DNA of 64,000 bases from Temnothorax longispinosus (GCF_030848805.1 NC_092368.1:12516856-12580855), one strand, 5' to 3'; shown: positions 21,771 through 33,563, counted from the stretch's first letter. Translations and numbers: made by a program. The notes: a model not told the origin generated them from the letters alone.

Positions 21771-24698
21771 CCTCCTCCTAAATCCAACATCTTGACAGAC
21801 GTGTGGTGACATGTTTGGAATGACACTTTAATGGATCCCACCATCAAGCACGGCGGTCGCCCGCCTAACAGTATCCCGCCATCGTGACCTGATAGCTGCA
21901 CCTCGTACAGCGGTCTCCATATCAGCGTGGAGAAGCCGCCCGATGGCGTCCGTCCAACGGCAGGGAGACCTCCCTCTTCTTCGCTTCCCATCCGGCTTAC
22001 CCTGCACAATTAGCTTCTCCATATTGTCGCTTCTTGTGATGTGCCCGAAAAATTTCAATATGCGAGAGTATACCAGACTCGACAGCCGTTGCCTAGGCTT
22101 TATCTCAGCGAGGATGGACATGTTGGTCCTCCGCGCCGTCCAGGGTATCCTGAGCATTCTCCTCCAGCACCACATTTCGAATGCGTCTACCCGACGGCGG
22201 TCAGTCGCGCGTAGTGTCCACGTTTCGGCCGCATAACCAAACACAGAAAAGACAAGCGCATGGACCAAGTTGATCTTGGTGCTGCGCGTTATATTGCTGT
22301 TCTTCCACACAGGTGTGAGTTGGGACATGGCGGTTCTACCCAGCTGTATTCTTCGGCGTATCTCGGCTTCGCAGCATCCTCTGTTGTTGATAACGGCGCC
22401 CAGGTATACGAAGTGATCCACTACCTCGTATTCGCCAACCGAAAGTGTACCTGGTTGGTTATCATTCTCACGGTCAACAATCATGACCTTCGTCTTCTGG
22501 GTGTTGATCTCGAGTCCACATTCTAGGCTAATACGTTCTAGTCTCTCCATTAAGGCCACGAGTTCCTCTTTGCTGCGTGCCAGCAAAATCGTGTCGTCTG
22601 CGAACCTGAGGTTGGAGATTTTCTTTCCTCCTATCACAACTCCGTTCTCCCAACCATCCAATACCAAGCGCATAATACTCTCGCTGTAGAGATTGAACAG
22701 TAGCGGAGAGAGAACACAGCCCTAGCTGCCTAACGCCTTTTCTGATTTTGCATTCAGAAGACAAGTGCTTATCAATTCTGACCACGGCGGCACTATTCTC
22801 GTACAACTTTTAATCAGGCATACAATATGTCCAGGTATGCCCATTTCTAACAGAATCGGCCATAGTTTATGCCATTTAACCTTGTCGAAGGCCTTAACAT
22901 AATCTACGATGCAGATGTACATTGGCGTGTAGTATTCCCTGGCTTTTTCTATTAGTTGACGTAAATTTAGTATTTGTTCTCTCGTGCCTCGTCCCTTTAC
23001 AAATCTGGCTTGTTCCGGGGCAATTTGCCAATTTGCAAAAGCTTGTAATCTGGATTGTATAATATGGAGCATGACTTTGCTTACATGGGTTATAAGTGCA
23101 ATGAGCCGGTAGTTGTCGCATTTAGATGTTGCTCCTTTTTTATGCAGAGGGACAATAATTGAGGTTGTCCACTCTTTGGGCCATTTTCCCGTTGTCCATA
23201 TAAGTTGACAGATTTTATGCACTATCTTCACCCCTTCGTCACTCAAGGATTTCAGGATTTCTCCTGTAATTGAGTCAATTCCGGGTGACTTATTCTTGGC
23301 CAGTTTCTCAATGGCTGCTTGTACCTCTTGCAGTAGTATGCCCGGCTCTTCATCCCATCCGGTAATTGTTGGGGTTCCTGCCTCTTCCTCACTGTAAAGG
23401 TTTGCACAGTATTTCCTCCAGACTTCAGTGATTTCGTCTATGTCTGTGCATAGAGTGCCGCTGGAATCACAAACCGCCCAAGTGCGAGGCTTAGATTTAT
23501 GGGTTATGCTCTTTATTTTTTTAAACACGTCCCTGGGCTGCGTGGTATTTATATGATGCTGGATTTCACTGCATATGTTATTAAGATGTTTGTTTTTATC
23601 TTTTCTGCAGTTCAGCTGGATGAGTTTCGAGAGTTGTTTGTATTCCGTTCTGTGTTCTTGGTCGTCAAGTCCGCTGGCTTTAAGTTTCCTCCTAGCCTCT
23701 ATCAGTGTGAGTGTGCTGTCGGTCATCCAACATTGTTTTTTAATGATCTTGGGTGGAGGTTGGGATGCCTCTAGCGATGCCGTTATTAAATGTTTCATAT
23801 CAAGCCATAATGAGTTTGGATTTGTGTATTGCTTTTGAGTCCCGATCATAATGTTACGCTTTAGCGTCGTCACGAACGCGTCCTTATCCGTGATCGGCGG
23901 CAGCTTGGAAATTTGGTTTAGCCCTCTCCGTGCTTGCAGCTTTATTCGGAAGCCACAGACCAAGAGTTGATGATCCGACCCACAATCGGCACCTGGAAGC
24001 GTTTTTACCGATAGAATGGATGTGCGCCAACGACTCCTTATCAGTATATAGTCTATCTGGTTTTTGGTTCTCCCATCCGGTGATGTCCAGGTGAATAAGC
24101 GACGAATATGCTGTTTGTAGGTTGTATTCGTGATGCAGTAGTTGTTGTCAATGCAGAATTGCAGCAGTATGTCTTTCGCCTCTCTCATTTCTAGTGCCAA
24201 TGCCGTATTTCCCAACAACATTGCGCAGGTGATCGTTCTCACTCGTGCGGCCTATCTTAGCATTGAGATCGCCCAGAATTAACACGATTTCGTTGTTGGG
24301 TATCTCAGCAATCGAATTGTCTAGGGCAGTGTAGAAGCTTTCCACCTCTTCGTCGTTTGCATCCATTGTAGGTGCATACACCTGGATTATATTTACACAA
24401 TAGGGGGTTGCGCTAAAGCGAACCGAAATTATGCGCTCGCTCACGGTTTTGTAGCCGGTGACGGTGTTTCTCAATCGGCTACTCACCATCACTGCCACTC
24501 CCCCGCGACTTTGATTTTCCAATCCAGAAAAATACACCTGGAAGTCAGGAGTGCAGAAATGTCCGCTACCCCGCCAATGTGTCTCCGCTATTCCTGCGAT
24601 CTTTACATTACAGCGCTTTAGCTCACTATGTAGTATTTGCAACTTGCCCGCTTGCTGTAGCCCCCGGACATTCCATGTCCCTATTCGGGTTTCTTCGC
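21771..24698 (-). mobile_element. RTE-like non-LTR retrotransposon, 5'-truncated
   Basis: A 12-bp duplication TATACTACATAT lies at 21759-21770 and 24699-24710. The element reads on the - strand and begins exactly at the start of the endonuclease domain (IGTWNVRGLQQAGKLQ), so it is 5'-truncated. It ends shortly after the ORF without a clear poly-A. Length is about 2.93 kb. Confidence 0.85.
21828..24690 (-). pseudogene. RTE-type endonuclease-reverse transcriptase, frameshifted
   Basis: The - strand frames 24690-24148, 24242-22722 and 22673-21828 together encode an APE-type endonuclease followed by a reverse transcriptase. Endonuclease signatures are AETHWRGSG, LGDLNAKIG and GSDHQLLVCG. RT signatures are PLHKKGATSKCDNYRLI, DYVKAFDKVKW and the catalytic LRFADDTILLARS. 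The C-terminal part (FGYAAETWTLRATDRRRVDA, FEMWCWRRMLRIPWT) is characteristic of RTE-type proteins. Frameshifts occur between 24148 and 24242 and near 22690-22720, just before the FADD block, so it cannot make a full protein. Clade assignment is by recognition, not phylogeny. Confidence 0.85.
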
Positions 24699-24945
24699 TA
24701 TACTACATATAGTTATATGTAAAACATCCTTAATCGATTCTGGAAAATTACTTGTTGTAGGATTCCATTCCAAAATTCTAAATAAAAATATGGCGATGGT
24801 ACCAAAAAGCTATAATAATTTTGAAAAAAAATATTTTGTTTTTTTTAAGTATTTTTCACCCATTTTATTGGTCCGAAAAAATTACTTGTTGTAGAATACT
24901 ATCCCAAAATTCTACATAAAATATATGGCGATCGTACCAAAAGCA

Positions 24946-25671
24946 TATCATATTTTTAAAAAATAAAAAAATACTCTATTTTTTAAAAGTACCGCCTACC
25001 CATTTTATTGCTTCCAAAAAATTATGTCCGATAAGAAACTCTCCAAGATTCTAGAAAAATTTTTTCGTAATTGTGCAAGAAAGATATCGGAACTAAAAAA
25101 AATCAAGAACATTTATTTTTTTTTATCGCTGTTTCTGTTATCAGAAACCTTTCCCGAATTTTCCTCAAATGTGTCTCAGTGATATCTACAACATATTAAA
25201 ATTTCAAAATCGGTTAAGCCGATCAAAAGATATGAATTATTTTCGAAATTTTTTTATTTTTTACAGCAAAACGATTCAATATTAAGGGCTAATATTTGAC
25301 TAAATTGTAAGTGACACTGATAGCAATCAAAGCAAAAAAAATGAGCATGATCCGTGTGAGGGCACATTGACCCTTCTTATCCGGCTACGGCCTTTACAGA
25401 GGCTGATAACGTCGTGAATGAAATACATTATGTAATGTATAGACGTAAGATGTGACTGGTGATTGTTGAATAGATGTTGATATTACCTGTCTCTTATTCG
25501 GTTATCGTTTGGCAACGCCCGGGACATTTTATCTCCTGCGCGTAGCGAGTGTCAAAACACCTTTCTTGTACTTGTACAGTGCTTGTAGTAAATAAAACTT
25601 TGATGTTGTAATAATTTTCAACTTTTTTGACTAGGCTAGGAATGTGAGAGACATTGCTTCTTACCGCAGTA
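24946..25671. other. AT-rich non-coding stretch
   Basis: It carries weak further copies of the CCCATTTTATTG motif near 25004 and no open frame with recognisable content. Confidence 0.5.
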
Positions 25672-25856
25672 AAGGTTTGATGTGTCCACGATGTTAGAAC
25701 TTGGTCCAAGTTCTCGGACCGAAGAAAAGTTATTAAAACTTGGATCGTGGACACACTGAACTTGGATGCAAAACTGGTGTGTCCACGATTCAAGTTTCAG
25801 TAATTTTCCCTCGATCTGAGAACTTGGACCAAGTTCTAGCATCGTGGACACAGGAC
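25672..25856. mobile_element. Hairpin MITE 9 (AACTTGG arms)
   Basis: Arms TGTGTCCACGATG ... GAACTTGG pair with CCAAGTTC ... CATCGTGGACACA. The unit AACTTGG or its complement occurs at least eight times, including the perfect GAACTTGGTCCAAGTTC. TTAA follows at 25857-25860; the left border is degenerate (GTAA). Confidence 0.7.
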
Positions 25857-25860
25857 TTAA

Positions 25861-26198
25861 AGGCTGAGTTGAAACTGTTGGTAGTGTTTACAAGCCATCA
25901 TTAGTATGTACGCACATGCGATATTGTAAATAGATTCAAATGTCTGTACATAGTCGACGAGGAAAGTTATTCGATTGTCGAATGGATGTAATAGAACTGA
26001 AAATAACATATATATTTATTTGAATATTTTGTCGTGAGTGTTTTGTAGGATACTTTTCCGAGGAGACATTGTGTCTTAATTGGGACATTTTGTCGTAGTA
26101 TGTTTTGTCGTGGTACATTATTTTTTGAACGTTTTGTCGTGAATTCTTATTTAAGAGACATAAAAAATTATCGAATACACTCGTTCCTTTTTCTTCAG
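25861..26198. repeat. TTTTGTCGT motif array upstream of the FAS exons
   Basis: TTTTGTCGT occurs at about 26027, 26089, 26103 and 26138 within about 120 bp, with related GACATTGTGTC and GGGACATTTTG between. The stretch is otherwise AT-rich and ends in the pyrimidine tract and acceptor TTTTTCTTCAG of the first FAS exon. Confidence 0.45.
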
Positions 26199-27030
26199 TA
26201 CATATTACCAAAACTGAGAGGTGGAAAAGATTTTGTAATGGTGGGATACTCTTTCGGATCTATTATCGCAATTGAGTTAACCAGAAGATTGGAGGATATG
26301 AATTTTAAAGGCCGGCTGGTTCTCATCGACGGCGCTCCTGAACAAATACAAACAATGTACAAACATTTTACATCAAATCCTAATACAGATCTTCAGATTA
26401 TTGTTCTAACCAATATCATGGAAGTTTATTCAGCAGGAAGCAGTGAAAAAGTATAATTTTTTTCTTAAGCTTAATGTATCAAAATTAATTTTTGTGTTCT
26501 TTATAAGGGTATCAATATCAGTCTTATTATAGTCTTTTGTTTCAAGTATTTCTCATTTTAAAATAAAACTTATATTAAAAACAAAAAATATAATTTGGTA
26601 GATTCTAATGGAATTGAAGAAATGTAAAACCTGGGAAGAAAGATATAATATTTTTGCTGAACAATTCTTAGCTACGAATACGTCACTCTCACCCGCAAAT
26701 TTAAAGACGCTATGTACGACAGTTTATAAAAATGTATCCGCAATTCGGCAATATGATCCTTCTACGTTGCCGCCTATTAAGTCTTCCATAATATTGCTAA
26801 AATCAGCATTCTCATTGCATATACCACTTAAAGAGGATTGTGGTTTGCAGAAGGTATTTAAAAAGTTTGATCTGTATTTGGTAAGTTTATTTTATTAATG
26901 AAATACGTAATTATTTAAGGTAACTCAAAATCTGGTGAAAGTACATTACATCGACGGTACTCATGTGACGATCCTGAAGAGTGAGAAAGTACTAGCTGCG
27001 ATTAACGGAGAGCCACCATTTATAATTTAA
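26199..27030 (+). CDS. Fatty acid synthase, thioesterase-domain terminal exons
   Basis: Three phase-0 exons (26199-26450, 26602-26880, 26920-27030) have GT/AG borders and a TAA stop. The product is the C-terminal thioesterase of animal-type fatty acid synthase, which releases the acyl chain from the carrier protein. The nucleophile lies in VMVGYSFGSIIAIELTRRL (GxSxG). The IDGAPEQIQ segment follows, and the likely catalytic His lies in VHYIDGTHVTILK near the end. No frameshift or stop is seen. Upstream sequence back to 24.9 kb shows no other FAS exon, so the gene either has a long transposon-filled intron or is a broken partial copy. Insects carry several FAS paralogues; which one this is cannot be told here. 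Confidence 0.8.
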
Positions 27031-27507
27031 TGTTTTAATTTATTTATACTTTAAATTTAAAATCACATTTGTTCCTTATACATATAAATCTGTATCTCTG
27101 TATGTGTAGGTACTGGCTGTCTCATTTTAAACTACTTTCCAAAAGTTTTACTCCTTTTAATTTTAAAAGAAAATGTTTTAGACAAAAGTTGTAAGATCAG
27201 CAGATGGACAAATAATGATGAAATAAATATTCGAAAATTTTTTCAAGATTACGTGAGTCATCTTTAATTTTTTTAATGGAACAATTTTGGTAATAAAATT
27301 TTGAAGCTGATGTTGAGATGTTTGCAAAGACCTATAATAGTTAATATTTTTGTTGAGAATTTGGGGAGATATAATGTAAGATACGTTAAGATAGTCACGT
27401 TGGCACCGTAGCTGGCAAACTTGCGGAAACTTTGAGAAAAGACATCACGCCGGACACGCGTGATCAGAGCCGAACACGGAGCTCGTTGCTCCGAATGTAA
27501 CGGGCGA

Positions 27508-28077
27508 CGAATAGAGAAGGTAGCTGAAATACATTCGGCACCAGAAGGAGTAAAATACTTGGCGGCGACCGGTAAGCTGACAAAAGGAGCAAGGAAGTGG
27601 TTCGAGATAGGCTCAGGAGAGATGCTGGAGTCGTGGACGGGCTTCAGAGAAGCCATATTGGCGAGATTCCGCCGTAGAGTTTTATTCCACGTGGCTATAC
27701 AGAAGATTGAAGCACGTAGGTGGAAACCTTCTTAGAATACGCAGCAGATAAGCTGGTTCTAATGTACGGCCTCAATATAACAGAGAAGGAAAGAGTACAT
27801 TTAATAATAATTGGTGGCATAGGGAGCCGCTCTCTGCGAGAAACGGCGGCCGCGCAGAACACGGAAAACGTCGATTTATTCCTGCAACAAATGCAGAAAA
27901 TTATAAGTGCCTCAGGGGAGACGGAGGCCAGGAAGCAGACAAGAGAAGGAAGCAAAATACCCCAACGAGACAACGACAAGGACAAGGCGAAGGAGAAGGG
28001 CAAGGAGGGAATCACGTGCTTCAGGTGCCAAGCGAAGGGGCATAAGAGCTACGATTGTCAAAGCGGTGGAAAGGTTC
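27508..28077 (+). pseudogene. Gypsy gag remnant with CCHC zinc knuckle
   Basis: The first frame runs to 27735 (TGARKWFEIGSGEMLESWTG type capsid sequence, with a TGKLTKGARKW start). A frameshift near 27720 leads to a second frame 27720-28094 containing the helical EKERVHLIIIGGIGSRSL block, a Lys/Asp-rich linker and the nucleocapsid knuckle CFRCQAKGHKSYDC (C-x2-C-x4-H-x4-C). The N-terminal part is lost with the LTR/leader deletion. Confidence 0.75.
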
Positions 28078-28262
28078 TATATATATCTATATAGGCTGGA
28101 ATTTGTCATCGTGACCGATTGTAACGCGATAGTCCACGCGGTTAATAAAGCAAACTTAAACTCGAAGATAGCTAGATGGACCTTGAGGTTGCAGGGGTAT
28201 AAGTTTAAAGTCGCCCATCGCGCGGGCGAACGAATGATGCATGTCGATGCACTCCAGCAGGC
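28078..28262 (+). pseudogene. Gypsy RNase H fragment
   Basis: FVIVTDCNAIVHAVNKANLN, ARWTLRLQGYKFKVAHRAGE and MHVDAL are the C-terminal half of a Ty3/gypsy RNase H. It joins directly to gag sequence, showing an internal deletion of protease, reverse transcriptase and the RNase H start. Confidence 0.75.
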
Positions 28263-29499
28263 ACGTCGGCCTGGTAGAGGCCTTTCCGTTAGAGCGCGAA
28301 TTAGAATTTAAACAACTGCGCGATCACAGATTAAAGGAAATAGTGGAAAACCTCGAATTCGAAGACAATGATAAATTCGAGCTGATAGACGGTTTAGTGT
28401 ATAAGAAAGGCGAAGATTGCCTTCGATTCGCCGTACCGGGCGAGATGATTAATAATGTGATAAGAGCATACCATGATGAGATGGCACATTGTGGGACCAA
28501 AAAAACAATACATACGGTCGAATTATTGGTTTCCATCGATGAGGAAAAAAATAGCGGATTACATCTCGAATTGCTTAGTCTGCCTAACAGCTAACTCGTC
28601 CACTCACGTTAAGGAAGGCGAGATGATATTAGACGAAAGCGTACGAACACCGTTCGACACGTTGTTCGTCGATCATTTCAGTCCGCTCCATCAGGAGACG
28701 GACGACGACTATAAACACATTTTCGTAATAGTAGATTCATTTACACGATTTACGTGGCTATATGCTACAAAATCAACGACATCCAAAGAAACCATAAAAC
28801 AGTTAACCCAGCTATTCACTATGTTCGAGAATCCGAGAAGATTAGTATCAGATAGAGGCACAGCCTTCACATCAAAAAAATTCGAATCGTTTATCCAATC
28901 CAGGGGAATTCAACATAGACAGGTGGCTGTGGCCGCCCGGTGGGCTAACGGAAGAGTGGAAAGGGTCAATAGATTTTTGAAATCGTCATTGAGAAAAATG
29001 GTAAAGGAACCACACGATTGGAAATCTCATCTAGGTACAGCTCAATACGTTATAAACAATACGGTACATGTAGCTATTAAGATGTTACCGTCAAAATTGT
29101 TATTAGGTTACGATCAACGGAACCAGGTTGATGCAGCGATAGTCGAGTTAATAAATTCGATTGCAAAAATACGCTTCAATCCCGACAAAAGGGAAGAGAA
29201 TTATGAAATCGCGGAAGAAGCGACAGCTTTGTTAGTGAAATACAATAAAAACTACTATATATAATAGCAAGCATAAAAAGCCATCGAAGTATCAACCTGG
29301 CGACTACGTTATGATTCGCGATACACAAGTGAAACCAACCGAGAATCGTAAACTTAAACCTAATTATAAGGGACCGTACATGATTGCGAGAGCGTTAAAT
29401 AAAAATAGATATGTAGTACAAGACGTACCAGGTTTCAACTTATCGTCGAGACCGTACGACAATATACTGTCGCCCGAGAGTGATATAGGATGTAAATAA
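28263..29499 (+). pseudogene. Gypsy integrase, frameshifted
   Basis: The zinc-binding segment has YHDEMAHCGTKKTIH in one frame (to 28594) and ISNCLVCLTANS in another (28473-29264), so a frameshift lies near 28520. The catalytic core carries D in LFVDHFSP, D in LVSDRGTAFTS and E in NGRVERVNRFLKSS. A stop (29262-29264) precedes a last open stretch (29311-29499) with the NYKGPYMIARALNKNRYVV block common to gypsy integrase C-termini. Confidence 0.85.
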
Positions 29500-29635
29500 A
29501 TCAATTATTAGTTTGTAAGGACGCGTAGTGAGTAAGAGATAACATCGTTTAACCGAAGTAATTTTTATTTTGACATTTCAGCCAAAAAGTTTAATTTTTG
29601 TTAACACGCCTCATTCGGGACGAATAACGTGTTAA

Positions 29636-29790
29636 GGGGGCCACAGACAGGACGCGTCAAGCGTCAAGCAGCGAGCAGCAACCCAATTGAACCCAATCAG
29701 TGAGGTGATATCAGCAGCGTAGAAAATATCGTCTCGCTGATTGGTTACTGCTCGCTGCTTGACGCTTGACGCGTCCTGTCTGTGGGAGCC
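29636..29790. mobile_element. TTAA-site hairpin MITE 10 (GCGTCAAGC arms)
   Basis: TTAA lies at 29632-29635. Arms GGCCACAGACAGGACGCGTC and GACGCGTCCTGTCTGTGGGA pair over about 60 bp, with units GCGTCAAGC/AGCGAGCAG and CCCAATCAGTGAG / CTGATTGGTTA near the loop. Its right border (TTTAG, 35923-35927) has been carried 6.1 kb away by the next insertion. Confidence 0.8.
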
Positions 29791-30477
29791 CTGCTGAAAA
29801 TGACCGATTAAATCCGATTGGTTCCGTATTAAATTTGGTGAAATTGAATCGAAATGAATGCGTTTTCAATCCGGTTAATCGGATGCCCGATTGGAAGTGA
29901 ATCGGTTCTAATAACAAATCAATCGGAATCGTTTTTAATTCGGCATTTCCGGGTTGATCTGAATCCGTCGTTATCAGTTTCAATCGTATTAATGCACATC
30001 CATTTTAATCGGGTGAATAAAGTGAGCACATGAATCGTGTTGAATCCGCATCGATCGTAAAATTTTAAAACAACACCGAAATCGGATTTAATGCGATATT
30101 TCCGGATTCATCTGAATCCGACTGAATCGGTTTCAATCGTATTAATCCTAATCCATTTTAATCGGGTAAATAAAATGACCACATGAATCGTATTGAATCC
30201 GCATCAATCGTGAAATTTTAATACAACACCGGAATCGGATTTAATGCGATATTTCCGGATTCATCTAAATTCTACTCAATCGGTTTCAATCGTATCTGCG
30301 CTTAAGCCATTTAAATTGGGTAGTGAAAGTAGCTATGTGAATCGGATTAAATCCGCTTTAATCATTAAAATTGTATATAACACATAATTTTTACGTAATA
30401 GAGTTCTTACTACAGGATTTCCTTTTGGTAAAGTCATGAATTCTATATTTGAAAAACTGTAAAATGTTTTTATTTAA

Positions 30478-30994
30478 CCCTTCGAGAACACACAGGGTTA
30501 ATTTGACCCTTTTTTTTTGCCAGAAAAATTTTTAGCCAAAAATATTAAACAAAAAAATAAAATTTTTTTTCGTAAAAAACATTTTTTTTCCCAAAAGAAC
30601 ACACTGGGTCAATCTGACCCTACACACACTTTGATCGTCCACCATTTTAAATTAACGAGTGCGATCAACTTGAAAAAATTCCCAGATGTACTTGGAACAT
30701 TGTTAAATTAATTGATATAAATAAAAAGTGCCGTTGGAATTATTTACATATTTTAAAAAATTTAAAAAAAAAAAAAATTTTTTTTGAATCTTTTTGAATT
30801 TTTTAAAATATGTAAATAATTCCAATGGCACTTTTATTTATATCAATTGATATAACAATGTTCCAAGTACATCTGGGAATTTTGTCAAGCTAATTGCACT
30901 CGTCAATTTAAAATGGTGGACGATCAAAGTGTGTGTAGGGTCAGATTGACCCAGTGTTCTCCGTGAATGAAAAAAAAGGTGCGTTTTCGAAGGG
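30478..30994. mobile_element. piggyBac-like MITE (TTAA, CCCTTCGAGAAC ends)
   Basis: TTAA lies at 30474-30477 and 30995-30998. Termini CCCTTCGAGAAC / GTTTTCGAAGGG are imperfect, and arms of about 240 bp pair around an A/T-rich centre at 30760. Subterminal palindromic motifs GGGTTAATTTGACCC, GGGTCAATCTGACCC and GGGTCAGATTGACCC recur. Non-coding; 517 bp. Confidence 0.8.
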
Positions 30995-32146
30995 TTAAAT
31001 AAATACTGCACATTGTAATAAATTTGTAGTACAAAGAACGGAATTATAATAAAGTAGTAAATAATCCTGTTTATATATCCGGAATTCACGGATTCTATCA
31101 GTTTGAATCGGTCAGTCAATCCGTTTAAATCATTATAATTTCGTGATTTCGGGGTTCACGAAATCATAACAATTTAGACTGATTCAAACCGATAGAAAAC
31201 GAGTGAAATTACATCTTTGAGTACGAATCCGTTTCAATCGTTTCCAATCGGTATAATCGTTATGAAATCATACACGCAGAAAATTTTTCTCGAATAATGT
31301 AGAATACTCATAATAAAATTTACTAGATTTGCATCGCACCGGTAGGATATACGCGTATTCAACCGGAAATTAATATATGACAATAGAAAAGTAATAGTTT
31401 GATCAGATACATCTTGTAACCTAAAGGTAAATAAGTTTGCCATATTAATAGTCCGGGAGGTAAGTAGCGACACAAAAGTGTCAGCGATTTGATTAGTCTT
31501 GGAACAAAGTAATTTCTCTTGTTTTAATAGTGTTGTTAATGAAATGCAGAGTCTGGCTGCGCTGTCTCGCTGGAATGGGCGTTGCGGCGCCTTTAATCTT
31601 GTCGAAAAAACACTTATGTTGGAAGAATTTGATTAGTGCTGAGCTTTTATATATTTATTGTTTTTTGTATAAAGAAATGTTTTAGAAGAGTCTGGCATGC
31701 AACTGACACTGGAAAATGAGTCTGGCATCCTCTCAAAGTCGTTGTAAAAAGTCGATTTGTAGAATCATTTGATTAGAGCTGTAACTTGTCAAGATGGTAG
31801 TTTAAATATATAAAATTATAAAAAAATAAGTCTGGCTACTTGTACTGGCTGGAAAATTGGTCTGGCACCCCCTTTAAAGTCGTCTGCACGAGCGCGCCGG
31901 TAGCTCGTTGCCCGCCGTATCTGTAATATTATTAACGCATTACTCATTGAAAAAGATTTTACTTGTCCAAAAGGAGAAACGTAAACGATTTCGTGCTTAT
32001 TAGTAGTGGAATAATGTGTAATTAATTATGTAATAATCAGAAATAAAGTAATTTAAAAATAAAACTATATTTTAAAGTTGTCAACATTATGAATAAAGTA
32101 TACGCTTATAAAAAAACAATTAACTTTAATTATTAAAATTATTAAT

Positions 32147-32270
32147 TTATTTATCTGGATAATCTGTAATCAAACTTTCAATTTCTGATGAATTTTCATT
32201 TTCATCATCGGTGAGCTCGGTATTGTCGGTATCGTTATCGGATTCTTCTTTGATTTCCTTTGATTGAGTA
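32147..32270 (-). pseudogene. Acidic-tail exon of element B, left-arm copy
   Basis: On the - strand this encodes SKEIKEESDNDTDNTELTDD and ends ITDYPDK-stop. It is the last exon of the nuclease-like protein, comparable to the acidic tail at 9695-9789. Its beginning lies at 33564-33585, beyond the insertion at 32271-33563, and the acceptor there reads CCG instead of CAG, so splicing is probably lost. Confidence 0.6.
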
Positions 32271-33563
32271 AGGTAAATGTCCCTATGGCCGACACCTATA
32301 AGGCCGACCCAACAAAAGAATGGCGTTGTCAAGCGTGACAAAAATAAATTCGATAAAGAGTTTCATACTGGTGGATAGCTTCATCCATGCACTTTCCAAA
32401 AATCGTAGGCTCAATCCATTCCGTCAAGTATTTTTCTAGATAGAGAAGAATAAAGGCGCACTAGTGCGTGCCCCCTCTACCGACCAGCTGTGTCCAATTC
32501 CGACCGGGCATGTCCCCATTACCGATTACCTTTTTTCAGAGCATGCGAGGCGGAGGTTTCAACCGAAAAGTAAACATAAAAATGAACATAAATCAATGAT
32601 AAACATGAAAAATACACATAAGTCATGAAAAGGTATTTTTATCAAGCCAAACCTGGACGACGACGACGACGATGGCGATGACGGTAACGACGGCGACTCT
32701 CCGCGCTTGGCAGCGTACGAGTCGCTGCTGAGCTGATAATTGCTCGCGCGTCGCCTGTCCATCCTGAACGGAGGGAAACGCTCGCGGTAACAACGGCTCG
32801 CACTGTGCCAGAGCTTACGCACGTAACCGGTACCGTGGACGTGGACGACACGGAGGGCCGCGCCGAGCTCGTGAATCGCCTCCCGCAGGTAACCGAGAAC
32901 GTGATACGCGTGCGGCGACAGCAGACTGTCGTTGACGAGCAGGGAGTAGCACGCGTACACCACCAGAAGCAAGGTGAACGCCAGCGCCAGGATAGCGCCC
33001 CAGGCGTTGTATATCAGCACGCACCCACACGTCACACTTAACAACACCACGGCGCCGCGACTACCGAGATCCCACATAGTACTGCCTCTAAGCGGATAAC
33101 CTCCCCATGTTTCCGATGATACTGACGTTTACGTGTACGGTACTGGGGACATGCAGGCGTTTTGCTGTGTCTAACCTCGACCATCGAATAAATAAAAAAA
33201 ATGACAGTTTTTGACTAATTTTTTTTTTCGAATATGGCAATCAAATTGTAACAAACCATTTAGCGCTCGGATTATTCCTTACAAAAGGATTTTGAACGAA
33301 ATACGGACTATTTAGGCGACCGACAATTCCTAACCTCACTCTTAAGAATACGCGTGGATGGTGACGTGCGGCAAGAAATGCGAAAAAAAATATATTTAAC
33401 TATTGTACTTACTCTGCACGTTATAATTCTTTTGTACTGCACGAATTCCTGAATTTTTCCACTGCACTAATGAACGTGTTGTTGAATCAGCAGCCTCGTA
33501 AACAACGTTTCACGTCAAAAAGGTCGGTAGAGGGAACATGGTCGGCCATGGGGACATTTACCT
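32271..33563. mobile_element. TA-duplicating transposon carrying a host-like exon
   Basis: TA lies at 32269-32270 and 33564-33565. Ends are AGGTAAATGTCCCTATGGCC / GGCCATGGGGACATTTACCT. The opposite arm of element B (34384-34410) shows the same site uninterrupted with a single TA. Subterminal CCGAC units (GGCCGAC, CTACCGACC, TTCCGACCGGG) occur near both ends. The middle is GC-rich and encodes a membrane-protein exon unrelated to transposases. 1293 bp; the TA duplication points to the Tc1/mariner type of mobiliser. Confidence 0.85.
32559..33077 (-). CDS. Captured host-like exon: two-TM protein with Ser-rich tail
   Basis: The ORF starts at ATG 33077-33075. Residues ~8-25 (AVVLLSVTCGCVLIYNAW) and ~27-47 (GAILALAFTLLLVVYACYSL) are two hydrophobic membrane segments. 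A soluble basic part (HSASRCYRERFPPFRMDRRR) and a run of Ser/Pro follow. A donor-like CCAG|GTTTGG at about 32652 suggests that the true exon ends there and the remaining hydrophobic residues are read-through into element DNA. GC content and codon choice differ sharply from neighbouring transposons and resemble the IFT172 exons. I do not recognise the protein; a nuclear-envelope or ER membrane protein is possible but unproven. Confidence 0.55.
   Translation of the reverse strand: MWDLGSRGAVVLLSVTCGCVLIYNAWGAILALAFTLLLVVYACYSLLVNDSLLSPHAYHVLGYLREAIHELGAALRVVHVHGTGYVRKLWHSASRCYRERFPPFRMDRRRASNYQLSSDSYAAKRGESPSLPSSPSSSSSSRFGLIKIPFHDLCVFFMFIIDLCSFLCLLFG

Larger units (their letters stand above)
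21034..24945. mobile_element. Inverted-repeat element split by a LINE
   Basis: The left arm (21034-21135 and 21435-21510) and right arm (24715-24945) share ATTACTTGTTGTAG, CCAAAATTCTA and ATTTTATTGGTCCGAAAAAA in inverted orientation. The right arm has two tandem ~126-bp units. The LINE at 21771-24698 and the TTAA hairpin at 21209 are later insertions. The outer ends are not defined. Confidence 0.55.

Noticed and set aside
21943..23838. Several + strand open frames across the LINE
   Set aside because: Antisense shadows of the endonuclease-reverse transcriptase frames.
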